In this document: positions 27,059 through 39,056 of the stretch, piece by piece
Layout: the number at the start of each line of letters is the position of its first letter
How positions within the stretch are numbered: position 1 is the stretch's first letter
NCBI RefSeq assembly: GCF_001660485.1
Contig: NZ_CP013979.1
Location: 3,844,001-3,908,000, forward strand
Direction of reading: 5' to 3'
Source of the DNA: Agromyces aureus
GTDB lineage: Bacteria > Actinomycetota > Actinomycetes > Actinomycetales > Microbacteriaceae
Length of the DNA stretch: 64,000 bases
The notes under the pieces: model-generated
What the model was told of the DNA's origin: nothing
Seen by the model: only the letters and a program-made list of their open reading frames with translations
The model's database searches: none
Program-made: the position numbers and the translations under genes

Positions 27059-30000
27059 TCAGCCGCAGGTCGCCGCCGGGTACTCGGCCTGCAGCGTGAC
27101 CGTGGAAGGTTCGCCATCGACCTCCGCCTCGGCCGTGACGTCGACGGAGCCCGCCGCCACGCTCGTCGCCCGGGTCGTGAACACGTGCACCGCGTTCCGG
27201 CCCGGGTCCACGGCAGCGAACGACTTCGTCCCGAAGGCGGACGCGAGGTCGATCGAGACCGGGACGTCCTCGCCGTTCGTCGCGCGAACCGTGAGCACGA
27301 CCTTGCCCGCGATGCAGCGCGTCGTCACGGCGACCTCGACGTCGAGCGTTGCCGCGGGGGCGACCTCGAACGCCACGGTCGCGGCGGGGCTGACCGTGTG
27401 GTCGGCCCCTTCGGCGAGCGCGGTGACCTCGTAGGAGCCGACCGGCAGGGTTCCGGCGTCGACGGACCATGCGCCGTCTGCATCGACGGCGACGGTATCC
27501 GAAACCTGGCCCGATGCGTCGGAGACGTGGATGGTGGACCCGGACGGAGCGGTGCCCTCGATCGTCACCGGTTCCGCCACGTCGAGTCGCGCACCTGCGG
27601 TCGGCGCCGAGATCAGCGGGGCCGCCGGTGCGACGCCGGCCTTGGTCGTGGCCGTGAACTCGCCGCAGGCGACCCACTTCCCGTCGAACGAGGTCACGCC
27701 GGTCATGCGCACGTACCGTGCCGAGGAGCCGTCGAGTGCGACCGTCTTCGCGGTCGTGTCGTTCGCCCAGGTCGCCGACGCCGACTGCGTCCAGGTCGAG
27801 CCGTCGACGCTGGTCTCGAAGCGCGCGTCCTTGATCCGGCCGCCCACGGCTGCACGGGGAACGCATCCGACGGTCGCGAGCTGGCGTTCACGGCCGAGGT
27901 CGACGACCACCCAGTGCGGCGGCGGCGTGGAGGTGCCGCTCCATTGCGTGGTCCAGCCGGGTTCGGTCGCGCAGTCGACGACGTTGCTCGCCGGCCGGTT
28001 CTCGGCCGCGACCTCCTGGCTGCTGAAGGCGGTCACCGTCATGTCGGAGCAGCGCACGGCGGTCGGGTCCGTGACGGTCACCGACCTCGTCGCGGTGAGG
28101 GCGTCGCCCTCCGCCGGCTGCAGGCCGACCCCGATGGTGGAGGCGCCGCGCGCGTCCGAAGCGGGCCAGACCGTGAACTCGGCGGATGCCTGCTCGCCGG
28201 CGTCGAGCGCCGCGAGGCGCACCGCACGAGGCGCGACGGTCCAACCGTCGGGCACGTCGAGGCTCACGACGCCGGCAGCGGTGTCGGCGGAGATCGCGTC
28301 GACGGTCACCTCGGCGTCGAAGGCCACGCCCGCCGGTACCGCGCCGGGAGCCGTGATGCCGATGGTCGCCGACACGGTGAACCGGTAGGTGTGCCCCTCC
28401 TCGGCTGCGAACGTGACGGTGCCGTCGATGGCCGTGAGATCGAGCGTCTCGCCAGAGGTCTCGTCGACCGCGCTGAAGGGCCCGTCGAAGACGGTGCTGC
28501 GCACGGTGAGCTCGTCGGTGGCCGCGGCCTCGACGATGACCTCGTCGGCCGTGCCTGCGCTCCACGTCGCCGACACCTCGCTGCCGCCGCGAGCGACGAG
28601 GCCGCGGATGCTGCCCTTGTCCCACGAGCCCGGCAGTGCGGGAAGCACGTCGATCTCACCGCGCTGCGATTGCAGCAGCATCTCGGCGATGCCGGCGGTC
28701 GCACCGAAGTTGCCGTCGATCTGGAACGGCGGGGCCGTGTCCCACAGGTTGGGGAGCGTGGCGGACTTCAGCTGGTTGGCGAGCATCGAGAGCGCGCGGT
28801 CGCCGTCGAGCAGGCGAGCCCAGAAGTTGATCTTCCACGCGCTCGACCAGCCGACGCCGCTGTCACCGCGAGCCTCGAGGCTCTTCTTCGCGGCGACCGC
28901 CAACTCGTCGCCCGACCGCACGTCGATCGCGTTGCCGGGGTAGAGGGCGAAGAGGTGCGAGACGTGGCGGTGCGTGTTCGTCGGGTTGTCGAGCGCCTGC
29001 TCGGCCTTCCACTCCTTGATCTGGCCCCAACTGCCGACGGCGAGGCCCGGGTCGATGTTCGCGATCGCATCGCTGACGCGAGCGCGGAACTCAGCGTCGA
29101 CGTCGAGCTCCTCGGCGGCATCCAGCGTCGAGACCAGCAGGTCGGCGACGATCTGCTGCGAGATCGCGGAGCCCGCCGTGAAGGGCCCCTGCTCGGGCGA
29201 GTAGCTGGGCGTGACGACCAGCTTGCCGTCGCGCGGATCGGTGCGGAGGTTCTGCAGCCAGAACTCGGTGGTCTCCTTCATCATCGGGTAGGCGCGGTCG
29301 GCGAGGTACTCGCGGTCGCCGGTGAAGAGGTAGTGCTCGTAGATGGGCTGCATGAGCCAGGCATTCGCCTCCGGCATCCAGAACGACGTCGACCAGTCGT
29401 GCACGCCGGTGAAGCCGAAGGCGTTGGTGTTCTGGTGCACGGTCCAACCGTCGGTGCCGAACATCTCCCGTGCGGTGACGCGGCCGGGCGGGATGAGCGC
29501 CTCGACGAAGTCGACCAGGGGTTCGGCGGTCTCCGACAGGTTGGTGACCTCGGCCGGCCAGTAGTTCATCTGCACGTTGATGTTCGTGTGCCAGTCGGCC
29601 TCCCACGCGGGCCTGGTCGAGTTGTTCCAGATGCCCTGCAGGTTCGCCGGCAGCCCTCCGGGCTGCGAGCTCGAGATGAGCAGGTACCGCCCGAATCCGA
29701 AGAAGAGCGATTCGAGCCAGCGGTCATCGGGCGCCGTACCGCCGCGGGTGTAGGCCGCGAGCACCTGGTTCGTGGGCTTCGAGGGCACCGGCACCCCGAG
29801 GTCCAGCGCCGCGCGGTCGAACAGTTCGGTGTAGTGGGCGAGGTGATCCTCGAGGACGGCCTCGAACCCGTGGTCGACGGCGGTGTCCACTTCGGCGGTT
29901 ACCTCGGCGTGCGGGTCCTCGCCGAGGTAGTCGGGGTACTCGTCGAGGTAGTCGGTGCCCATGCTCAGGTACACGACGGCCGAGTCGGCGTCGCTGACCG

Positions 30001-30841
30001 ACACGGCGGCGCCGGTCTCGCTCGTCGATCCGCCCTCGGCGACCACCTGGGCCTGCAGCTCGTACTTCATGCCGTTGTCCGCCAGTTCGCCGGTGACCGA
30101 CACGCGCCCGTCTTCGACGTCGACGTCGGGGTTGTGCGGCGAGGCGAATCGCGTGCTGAAGTTGATCTGGCCGGGCTCGTCCGACGTGAGCCGCATGACG
30201 ACCACGTCGCCGGGCGTGCTCGCGAAGTACTCGCGCGTGATCTTCGCGCCGTCCGCGTTCGTGTAGGCGACGCGTGCGATCGCGGTGGAGAGGTCGAGGC
30301 TGCGACGGTAGTCGGTCGCTCCGGCCGAGTCGGGGACGTCCAGGAAGAAGTCCCCGAAGACCTGGTGGGCGCCGAACTTCGGCACCCGGTTGAGCGGCGT
30401 GGAGTACGCGGGGTTGCCGAGCTTCTGCGAGACGGCGTCGGGATTCATGCTTCCCTGGTCTTCGATCTGCTGGCGCACCTCCTCGAGCGCGGTCGGGCGG
30501 GGCGCCGGCCAATTGCCGAAGATGTAGGGCGTGGTCCCCTCGGTCGAGCGCGGACCACCGGTCCAGAGCGAGTCGATGTTGAGCGTCAGCTGCTCGTTCG
30601 CCAGCTTGCCGAACACGGTCGCGCCCTGATGGCCGTTGCCGATGGGCAGCGACTCGCGCTCCCAACTGGCGGCCGGGGCGGTGTACCACATCGTGGTCGC
30701 CGGGTTCTCGGCCGGCGTCTCGGTTGCGGCGACGGCTGGCGAGGCCGCGAGGCCGGCGACCGCGATGGACCCTGCGATGAGGGCTGGAACGGTGAGGACG
30801 GCGAGCCCGCGACGGCGCGCGCGATCAGTTCTCGGAAGCAA
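27059..30841 (-). CDS. Secreted GH95 alpha-L-fucosidase-type enzyme
   Basis: 1260 residues from TTG 30839-30841, which has AAGGGG 6 bases ahead; an ATG 15 codons upstream has no ribosome site. Signal peptide about 1-37. The GH95 body shows [30 protein letters not shown] (about 420), PSYSPEQGP with the general-acid Glu (about 547) and [11 protein letters not shown] (about 708), matching the catalytic Asn/Glu/Asp set of GH95. An F5/8-type C (CBM32-like) domain spans about 927-1063, an Ig-like domain 1072-1157, and the shared two-Cys module about 1164-1260 (TRCIAGK ... ATCG). It should release alpha-1,2-linked L-fucose; alpha-L-galactose is possible in this family. Confidence 0.9.
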   Translation of the reverse strand: MLPRTDRARRRGLAVLTVPALIAGSIAVAGLAASPAVAATETPAENPATTMWYTAPAASWERESLPIGNGHQGATVFGKLANEQLTLNIDSLWTGGPRSTEGTTPYIFGNWPAPRPTALEEVRQQIEDQGSMNPDAVSQKLGNPAYSTPLNRVPKFGAHQVFGDFFLDVPDSAGATDYRRSLDLSTAIARVAYTNADGAKITREYFASTPGDVVVMRLTSDEPGQINFSTRFASPHNPDVDVEDGRVSVTGELADNGMKYELQAQVVAEGGSTSETGAAVSVSDADSAVVYLSMGTDYLDEYPDYLGEDPHAEVTAEVDTAVDHGFEAVLEDHLAHYTELFDRAALDLGVPVPSKPTNQVLAAYTRGGTAPDDRWLESLFFGFGRYLLISSSQPGGLPANLQGIWNNSTRPAWEADWHTNINVQMNYWPAEVTNLSETAEPLVDFVEALIPPGRVTAREMFGTDGWTVHQNTNAFGFTGVHDWSTSFWMPEANAWLMQPIYEHYLFTGDREYLADRAYPMMKETTEFWLQNLRTDPRDGKLVVTPSYSPEQGPFTAGSAISQQIVADLLVSTLDAAEELDVDAEFRARVSDAIANIDPGLAVGSWGQIKEWKAEQALDNPTNTHRHVSHLFALYPGNAIDVRSGDELAVAAKKSLEARGDSGVGWSSAWKINFWARLLDGDRALSMLANQLKSATLPNLWDTAPPFQIDGNFGATAGIAEMLLQSQRGEIDVLPALPGSWDKGSIRGLVARGGSEVSATWSAGTADEVIVEAAATDELTVRSTVFDGPFSAVDETSGETLDLTAIDGTVTFAAEEGHTYRFTVSATIGITAPGAVPAGVAFDAEVTVDAISADTAAGVVSLDVPDGWTVAPRAVRLAALDAGEQASAEFTVWPASDARGASTIGVGLQPAEGDALTATRSVTVTDPTAVRCSDMTVTAFSSQEVAAENRPASNVVDCATEPGWTTQWSGTSTPPPHWVVVDLGRERQLATVGCVPRAAVGGRIKDARFETSVDGSTWTQSASATWANDTTAKTVALDGSSARYVRMTGVTSFDGKWVACGEFTATTKAGVAPAAPLISAPTAGARLDVAEPVTIEGTAPSGSTIHVSDASGQVSDTVAVDADGAWSVDAGTLPVGSYEVTALAEGADHTVSPAATVAFEVAPAATLDVEVAVTTRCIAGKVVLTVRATNGEDVPVSIDLASAFGTKSFAAVDPGRNAVHVFTTRATSVAAGSVDVTAEAEVDGEPSTVTLQAEYPAATCG

Positions 30842-30903
30842 TGGATTCCCCTTCGTGCTGCACTGAACGGAGGTTCGCCGCCTCATCCGGGCGACGCTTC
30901 GAA

Positions 30904-30917
30904 TATCCTATTGGATA
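30904..30917. promoter_or_regulatory. Candidate operator before GH95
   Basis: TATCC-TATT-GGATA, a 5-bp perfect dyad with a 4-base centre in the most AT-rich spot of the region, 63 bases before the TTG start. It could be a GntR- or LacI-type site; no matching regulator gene lies in the window. Confidence 0.5.
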
Positions 30918-30952
30918 CTTGAACCTTCGCAAGGGGCAGAAGTCCGACGGGC

Positions 30953-31092
30953 CGACGTGAGGTAGCCGTCCGAGGCGGTGATCGCGAAGGTCACCGCCTC
31001 GTCGCCGAGGTCGTGCACCGCGAGGTGCTCGGTGGCCGACGCCCCCGGGCCGAGCTCGAGCTCGACCCGGGAACGCCGCGGCACGCGTGCAT
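30953..31092 (-). pseudogene. Truncated DUF916 gene
   Basis: Reading leftward from ATG 31090-31092, the DNA keeps the first codons ATG CAC and then jumps to sequence matching residues about 57-100 of the intact DUF916 protein (RSRVELELGPGASATEHLAV, then GDEAVTFAITASDGYLTS). The signal peptide region is deleted, the frame is shifted relative to the ATG, and everything after about residue 100 is gone. It directly follows the second WxL-like gene, exactly where the intact copy stands at the first. A clear relic of a duplicated WxL-DUF916 pair. Confidence 0.85.
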
Positions 31093-31094
31093 GG

Positions 31095-31730
31095 CTACTC
31101 GAACAGCGAGAGGGTGAGCGTCGAGACGTAGTTCCCGGGCTCGACCGTCACGGGGGTCCGCAGGAACAGGTCGGCGTTCGCCGTCCACTGGCCCTCGGGC
31201 GCGATGGCCGCCGAGTCGATCACGAGGGCGAGCAACTCCTGGTCGACCAGGCCGAAGGGGTCCTCCGCGCCGGGGTCGTCCTCGTCCATCACCGTGTCGA
31301 CGACCTCACCCTCGGCGACCAGTCCGGCGTCGCCGCCGTCGATCAGGTGCGGCGCCCAGCCCAGGTGGCCGGCACCGATCGCCGGTTGCCCGGCATCACC
31401 GATGAAGTCGCTCGAGGTGCCGATCACGTACCAGCCGGCACCCGCCGGAATCTCGTCGGCCGTGCGCGTGTCGGTCACGGTGACCGTCGGCAGCTGACCG
31501 GTGAACTGGCGCTCCGTCGCCGTCGACCCGTTCTCGGTGAGCGTCGTCGCGGCGTTCGCGACGGTCATCGCCAGGACGCCGGGTTCGGTGAGTTCGACGA
31601 TCTGCACCTGCACGTCGACGGCTCCGTCGTCGTGCTGCTCCTCAGCGGCCGCCACGCCGGCGATGCCGACCAGCATCACCGTGCCGAGGCAGACCGCCCC
31701 GATCCGAGCCGCGGTTCTCGTGTTCGTCAT
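31095..31730 (-). CDS. WxL-like secreted protein, copy 2
   Basis: 211 residues, paralogous to 22966-23592: same signal peptide style (VGIAGVAAAEE), same QFTGQLPTVTVTDTR, GTSSDFIGDAGQP, GHLGWAPHLIDGGDAGLV and the same C-terminus FLRTPVTVEPGNYVSTLTLSLFE. It differs by an acidic insert (DEDDPGAEDPFG). It begins 52 bases after the GH30-GH43 gene with GAGGAA before its ATG. Its DUF916 partner is a relic, so it may rely on the intact DUF916 protein 8 kb downstream or be decaying; the open frame itself is intact. Confidence 0.75.
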   Translation of the reverse strand: MTNTRTAARIGAVCLGTVMLVGIAGVAAAEEQHDDGAVDVQVQIVELTEPGVLAMTVANAATTLTENGSTATERQFTGQLPTVTVTDTRTADEIPAGAGWYVIGTSSDFIGDAGQPAIGAGHLGWAPHLIDGGDAGLVAEGEVVDTVMDEDDPGAEDPFGLVDQELLALVIDSAAIAPEGQWTANADLFLRTPVTVEPGNYVSTLTLSLFE

Positions 31731-31782
31731 GCTCGTGTTCCTCGTCTCTCGTTGTTCAGTGCTGGTCGGGGATCATGCGATG

Positions 31783-34700
31783 TCATCCGCACGAGACGCC
31801 GCCGTATGCGGCATCCACCGTGCGCGTGACCGTCTGCCCGCCGATGACGGCCTCGACCGTCGCGGTGACGGTGCCGGCCGAGACGCTCGCCTGCCGGATC
31901 GTGAACGCGGCGGAAGCGCCCTTGCCGGGGGCGACCGCAGCGATCGTCTTCTGGCCGTGGGCCGACGAGAAGCCCACCTTGACGGGGACCTCCGTCGCAT
32001 TGGCCAGCGTCGCCGTCACGACGACCTTCTTCGCCACGCACCGCGTGCTCGCGGTCGCCGTCACGTCGAGCTCCGGCTCGGGAGCCGTGTCCGACGTGAG
32101 GATGAGCCAGCTCAGCTGCACGTCGGGTCCGCGCGTCGGGCGCAACGAGACGTCGATGCGCCCGTCCCCGCCGACGACCACGCCGGCGTAGGCCGCGGTC
32201 TGGTTCGTCGCGTCGAAGTCGTGGTCGGCTTCGACGACGGCGCCGTTCACGGTGACCTTCGCACCGCGGTCGTTCCACTGCGCCCACGGGTCGGAGTATC
32301 CGGCGTACACGGTGTACGTGCCCGGTGCGAGCCCGTCGAAGCGGTAGGCGAGGTCCGCGCCCTCCGTCGCATAGCGCAGCGTGCCGAACATCGTGTCGCT
32401 CTGCGTCGACACCGCGTTCTGGTCGCCCAGGTAGCCCCAGGCGGCGCCCGTGCCCGCGTCGACCGCGTACTTCTGGTCGGGACGGCTGTTCAGCAGCGGC
32501 GCCTGCTCGGCCGCTGCGTCGACGAGCGTCTGCCAGTCGGCCGTGCGCTGGCCGCCCGCGTTCACCGCGTACCGCACGTTCTCGGGAACCACGGTGACCT
32601 GGCGGGTGAAGGTGCGCCCGCCGAAGTCGGGCAACGTGCCCGTCGCGGTGACCGTGCCCGGGAGGTCGAACGAACCGTCGAACGCCCACGTGACGGCCTG
32701 CGTCGTGGTCTCGCCGTTCGCCGTGACCGTGACGGTCGCCGTGTCGAGCGCCTCGCCGAGCTTGACGCTCGACGGCACCCCGGCGACCTCCCACTCGGAC
32801 CAGCCGTCGAGCTGGTCGAGCGTCCACTCGTCGTACACCTCGACCGCGAGCGTGTCGCCACCCTCGCCGAGGCTGATCGGCAGCCACACGAGCGGTGCGT
32901 TCGCCAGCGCGGAGTCGGAGCCGCCGTTCCAGCGATCGCCCATGTAGATGTACTTGCCGTGCTCGCGGTCGACGGGGATCACCGACGTCGGTTGCGTGTT
33001 CCACGAGTTCGACTGCGCCCACCACGGGAACGGGTCGCCGATCTCGGTCCAGTCACCCATGATGTCGGTCGCGCTCGCGTACTTCGTCGGGTTCGGCGAC
33101 CAGCCGCTCGTGCCCGACGTGAGCAGGAAGTAGCGCTCGTCGTGCTTGAACATCGCCGGCGCCTCACGCGACCAGCCGACGAAGATGCGGTTGAAGTCGA
33201 CCCCTTCGACGGCCTGGTCGGCCGGGGTGGCGAGGCCGGTGTACTCGTCGTCGAGCTTGGAGATGTACATCGTCCCGTTGCCTTCGCTCGAGTAGATGAT
33301 GTAGCCGGTGCCGTCGTCGTCGACGAAGAGGTTCATGTCGCGTGCCATGCCCGGCGTGTCCCAGCCTTCGGGCGAGGAATTCAGGGCGTAGTTGTCGATG
33401 TAGCGGAACGGGCCGAAGGGCGAGTCGGCGATCGCCACGCCAGCCCTGGCCTTCGCATACTGGGCGGTCGACGTCTCGCTCGGTCCGTCCATGTGGGCCC
33501 ACATGACCCATTTCCCGGTGGCCTCGTTGTGGATCACCTTCGGCCGTTCGATGATGGGCGGCGTCACGCCGGCGACCGGTGTGGTGCCGAGGTCGCGGTA
33601 GACGGCGTCCTTCTGCGCCTGCGTGTAGTCGCCGTACAGGGCTTCGAAGTACGGCTCGTCGAACTGCGCCTTCGACGAGAGGGCGCGCAGCGCGAGGCCC
33701 TGATCGGTCCAGTTGTACAGGTCGTACGAGCTGTAGACGTGCACGCCCGGTGCCGAGTGGTAGCCGTTCGTGCGGTCCTCGCCGTAGAGGTAGTAGATCG
33801 TCTCGCCGTCCTCATCGGTCGACGGCACGACCTGGCCGCCGTGCGCCTGGATCACGTTGCCGTTCGTGTCGAGCCACGACTGCCCTGGGCGGAAGCTCGT
33901 GTAGGTCGGGCCGACCGGCCCCTCGGGCTCGACGATCGTGAACCGCTGGTTCCCGCCGCCGTTGGAGGTCCAGAGACCGACGGATGCCCCGACCGAGGTC
34001 GACTGGCCCGCGACGTCGAGCACGCGCTCGCGCGCCGGGTTCAGCAGGGTGAAGGTGGTGCCGTCGGTGGTGTTCGCGACCCATTGCGCCGAGGCATCCG
34101 CTCGGGCCTGCTCGTCGGTCAGGGTGCGCAGTTCGGTGCCGCTCGCGTTCGCGGCGAGCGTTCGGCCGTCGGCCAGGCGCAGCGCGAATCGGTCGCTCGT
34201 GGTGCCGTCGCCCTCGCTCAGGCGGGTCGCGGTCCAGAGCTGGGCGTCGTCGGCACCCGCTGCCGCAGCATCGCCGAGCACGGTGGCGGGGCTTCCGGAT
34301 GTCGCGGCGAGCGGCTTGCTGCTCTGCACGCCGACGAGACGGAAGGTCTCGCCGTCGCGGACGGCGGGCGCGTCGGCCGCGGCGCCGGAGGCCCCGGTGA
34401 CCACGAACGTCGTGATCGACTTCGCGGGCACCGTGAGGTCGGCCGATCCCGTGGCCGGGTCGACGGCGACGGGGGCGCCCTCGACCAGGGCGTTCGCCGA
34501 GGGGTCGCCGGCCGGGGACTCCGTCGTGACCACCGGCGTGACGGTCGCGCCGGCCGCGAGTTCGCCGAACTGCGAGAGGTCGACGCGCACGCGCTGCTGG
34601 CTGGTCGAGGTGTTCGTGTGCACGAGCACGGCGCCGGAGCCGTCGCCCTTGACCGCCGACGTCGTCTGGGCGTCGTTGGTCGGCACGATGCGGTCGCCGG

Positions 34701-36057
34701 GCTCGATGTAGTGCGTGAAGTTGCGGATCGCGTCGAACTTGGAGTTCGTCACGACCTTGCACGACGGGTCGGCATCGCCGTCGGCGAGGCGCCGCTCGGA
34801 GTTCCCGTCGGCGTTGCAGTCGAAGTCGATGAAGACCGAGCCCCAGTTGAGCTTCTCCTGCTTCTGCATGTTGTAGAGGTCCTCGACGGGCTGCCAGAGC
34901 ACCCAGGCCGACGGGTCGAGCTCGCGCAGGTCGCCGGTGATGTGCTGGGCGATGCCGAGTCCGTTCTCGATCGAGGCCGGGTTCCAGGTGTTGCCGCCCC
35001 AGTTGCCCTCGACCTCGCTCATCCAGAGCGGCTTGTCGGCGGCCTTGGCGATGTCGCGCACGCGCAGCCGGTCGCCCGTGCCGTAGGTGTGCACGTTGAG
35101 CTGGTCGACGGCCTGCTTGGCCTCGGGCGTCCAGCCGTCCCAGTCGGTGACGAAGCGTCCGGGGTTCGTCTCGTCGGGGCCCGAGAGCAGGGCATCGGTC
35201 GTCGTGCCCGCGTCGGCGAGTTCCGCGTCGAGTGCGGTCAGCACCTGCGACTGCATCGCCGGCCCGACGTGCGCGCCCTCCTGGCGGCCGCCGGTCGGTT
35301 GCCCGTTGCCGCCGAGCGTCGTGCCCCAGTAGTTCGTGTTCGGCTCGTTGAGGGGGTCGATCGTGTCGAACTCGATGCCGTGCGCCTCTTCGACGTGCTC
35401 GGCCACGGTCGTGAGGTAGGTGGCGAACTTCTGAACGGCGGCCGGCTTGATCTGCTCGGCGTTCGCGTCGAAGCCGCCGCTGACGTAGCCGCTCTCGGTC
35501 ATGAAGTACGGCGGCGAGTTGCTGAACGCCTCCCACTTCGTGACGCGATCCTTGATCTGGTCGACCCAGGCGAGCTGTGCGGCGTCGGCGTCGAAGTCGT
35601 AGTCGGATGCCGCATCGCCCGTCCATGCGGCGAGGTACCGGTTGCGGTCGACATAGCTCGACGTGATGGGGCCCTGGGCGTCGGTGAGCGGCGCATCCGC
35701 GTTCCACCATCCGGGTACGGCACCACCTGGGCGCAGGTAGTCGGACACGTCGGAGGCGTTGCCGCCGCCGATGTTGTACCTGGCGATGTTGAGGTTCATC
35801 CCGTCGTCGCCGAACACCGAGTCGATGAGCTCGGTGCGGAGCGCGTCGGGGTAGTCGCCGGTGGCGTTCGCCATCCAGACGAGGCTGGTGCCCCAGCCGT
35901 CGAACTCCGGACCGGTGACGGCCGGGTTCGGGGTGAGCACGACGTCGGCCTCGGCGGCCGATGCTGCGAGGGGCATGAATTGCAACGAACCTGCCACGGC
36001 GGCTGCGGCGGCGAGAGCCGCCGCGGCGGCGCGCGGGCGTGATTTCAAAGTGGACAC
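31783..36057 (-). CDS. Secreted GH30-GH43 fusion, type II galactan degradation
   Basis: 1424 residues from GTG 36055-36057. Signal peptide about 1-35. Residues about 45-470 are GH30, with FDGWGTSLVWMAN, acid/base Glu in DPLNEPNTNYWG (about 239) and nucleophile Glu in LWMSEVEGNWGG (about 349), like endo-beta-1,6-galactanases. About 569-709 is a ricin-type lectin (QRFTIVEP). About 719-1070 is GH43 of the exo-beta-1,3-galactanase type (NVIQAHGGQVVPS; SREAPAMFKHDERYFLLTS). Then an Ig-like strand (about 1090-1150), a carbohydrate-binding domain (about 1160-1320) and the shared two-Cys module (about 1325-1424, STRCVAKK ... VSCG). Both activities on one chain suit arabinogalactan side chains and backbone. 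Confidence 0.88.
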   Translation of the reverse strand: MSTLKSRPRAAAAALAAAAAVAGSLQFMPLAASAAEADVVLTPNPAVTGPEFDGWGTSLVWMANATGDYPDALRTELIDSVFGDDGMNLNIARYNIGGGNASDVSDYLRPGGAVPGWWNADAPLTDAQGPITSSYVDRNRYLAAWTGDAASDYDFDADAAQLAWVDQIKDRVTKWEAFSNSPPYFMTESGYVSGGFDANAEQIKPAAVQKFATYLTTVAEHVEEAHGIEFDTIDPLNEPNTNYWGTTLGGNGQPTGGRQEGAHVGPAMQSQVLTALDAELADAGTTTDALLSGPDETNPGRFVTDWDGWTPEAKQAVDQLNVHTYGTGDRLRVRDIAKAADKPLWMSEVEGNWGGNTWNPASIENGLGIAQHITGDLRELDPSAWVLWQPVEDLYNMQKQEKLNWGSVFIDFDCNADGNSERRLADGDADPSCKVVTNSKFDAIRNFTHYIEPGDRIVPTNDAQTTSAVKGDGSGAVLVHTNTSTSQQRVRVDLSQFGELAAGATVTPVVTTESPAGDPSANALVEGAPVAVDPATGSADLTVPAKSITTFVVTGASGAAADAPAVRDGETFRLVGVQSSKPLAATSGSPATVLGDAAAAGADDAQLWTATRLSEGDGTTSDRFALRLADGRTLAANASGTELRTLTDEQARADASAQWVANTTDGTTFTLLNPARERVLDVAGQSTSVGASVGLWTSNGGGNQRFTIVEPEGPVGPTYTSFRPGQSWLDTNGNVIQAHGGQVVPSTDEDGETIYYLYGEDRTNGYHSAPGVHVYSSYDLYNWTDQGLALRALSSKAQFDEPYFEALYGDYTQAQKDAVYRDLGTTPVAGVTPPIIERPKVIHNEATGKWVMWAHMDGPSETSTAQYAKARAGVAIADSPFGPFRYIDNYALNSSPEGWDTPGMARDMNLFVDDDGTGYIIYSSEGNGTMYISKLDDEYTGLATPADQAVEGVDFNRIFVGWSREAPAMFKHDERYFLLTSGTSGWSPNPTKYASATDIMGDWTEIGDPFPWWAQSNSWNTQPTSVIPVDREHGKYIYMGDRWNGGSDSALANAPLVWLPISLGEGGDTLAVEVYDEWTLDQLDGWSEWEVAGVPSSVKLGEALDTATVTVTANGETTTQAVTWAFDGSFDLPGTVTATGTLPDFGGRTFTRQVTVVPENVRYAVNAGGQRTADWQTLVDAAAEQAPLLNSRPDQKYAVDAGTGAAWGYLGDQNAVSTQSDTMFGTLRYATEGADLAYRFDGLAPGTYTVYAGYSDPWAQWNDRGAKVTVNGAVVEADHDFDATNQTAAYAGVVVGGDGRIDVSLRPTRGPDVQLSWLILTSDTAPEPELDVTATASTRCVAKKVVVTATLANATEVPVKVGFSSAHGQKTIAAVAPGKGASAAFTIRQASVSAGTVTATVEAVIGGQTVTRTVDAAYGGVSCG

Positions 36058-36078
36058 CGTTGTCTCTTCCGATCAGGA

Positions 36079-36094
36079 ATGTTGACGTCAACAT
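36079..36094. promoter_or_regulatory. LacI-type operator, copy 1
   Basis: ATGTTGACGTCAACAT, a perfect 16-bp palindrome with the central CG of LacI-family sites, 22 bases before the GH30-GH43 GTG start. Confidence 0.85.
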
Positions 36095-36098
36095 TCAG

Positions 36099-36114
36099 AT
36101 GTTGACGTCAACAT
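36099..36114. promoter_or_regulatory. LacI-type operator, copy 2
   Basis: An identical ATGTTGACGTCAACAT palindrome. Centre-to-centre spacing to copy 1 is 20 bp, about two helical turns, so two dimers could bind side by side on one face. Confidence 0.85.
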
Positions 36115-36474
36115 ATCGAACCCGTTCGCGGTTGTCGAGTGAAATTCGAGACTCGATCGAAAGTAAACGTTGCAAAGGTGGCGGTCGTGCACCGTGCACG
36201 CTCCCAACCGGCATGGACCGCTTCGGCAGCGCGGTCGGGGCCTGCTGCAGACCGTCCAGTCCGACCCCGGCACCGGGGGGGCGACGAACGACAGGAGCGC
36301 CGCGTCGACGCCGGTCCGATGAGGGCCGCCGCGGTCACGCCCTCCGGCTTCTTCTCGGCGGCCGGCGCGCGGACTGTGTGGGGCGCGGCCGCTGCTCCAC
36401 GTCTCGCTCCCGGACACGCCGTGGGAGCACGGCGACGGGGCGTGTGCGCTCACGCTCGCGGCGCGCCGGGCAGG
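36115..36474. other. Intergenic, no gene seen
   Basis: About 360 bases between the LacI-type operators and the DEAD-box terminator. The first 70 bases are AT-richer and probably hold the upstream half of the GH30-GH43 promoter. The rest is GC-rich with only shadow open frames. Confidence 0.5.
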
Positions 36475-36510
36475 GAACAGGCCCCCGTCCGAATGGACGG
36501 GGGCCTGTTC
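36475..36510 (-). terminator. Terminator after the DEAD-box helicase gene
   Basis: GAACAGGCCCCCGTCC pairs perfectly with its complement around loop GAAT, a 16-bp stem starting 20 bases after the stop codon on the left-going strand. Confidence 0.85.
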
Positions 36511-36530
36511 GAGATGCAGCGGGCGGCGCC

Positions 36531-39056
<2,526 letters not shown>

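Noticed and set aside
24176..30922. A 6.7-kb open frame on the right-going strand, antisense to the GH110 and GH95 genes
   Set aside because: It is the frame opposite codon position 3 of high-GC genes; its translation is low-complexity Arg/Val/Gly/Asp without family motifs, while the left-going genes have signal peptides and catalytic motifs.
31501..36042. A 4.5-kb open frame antisense to the GH30-GH43 gene
   Set aside because: Same high-GC shadow effect; no ribosome site and no recognisable domain.
21885..36057. LPxTG or S-layer anchors on the glycosidases
   Set aside because: I looked at all three C-termini; they end in the two-Cys module with no sorting signal, hydrophobic tail or SLH repeat.
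36088..36453. A left-going frame in the gap after the LacI-type operators
   Set aside because: No ribosome site, no similarity, and it overlaps the operators of the GH30-GH43 gene.
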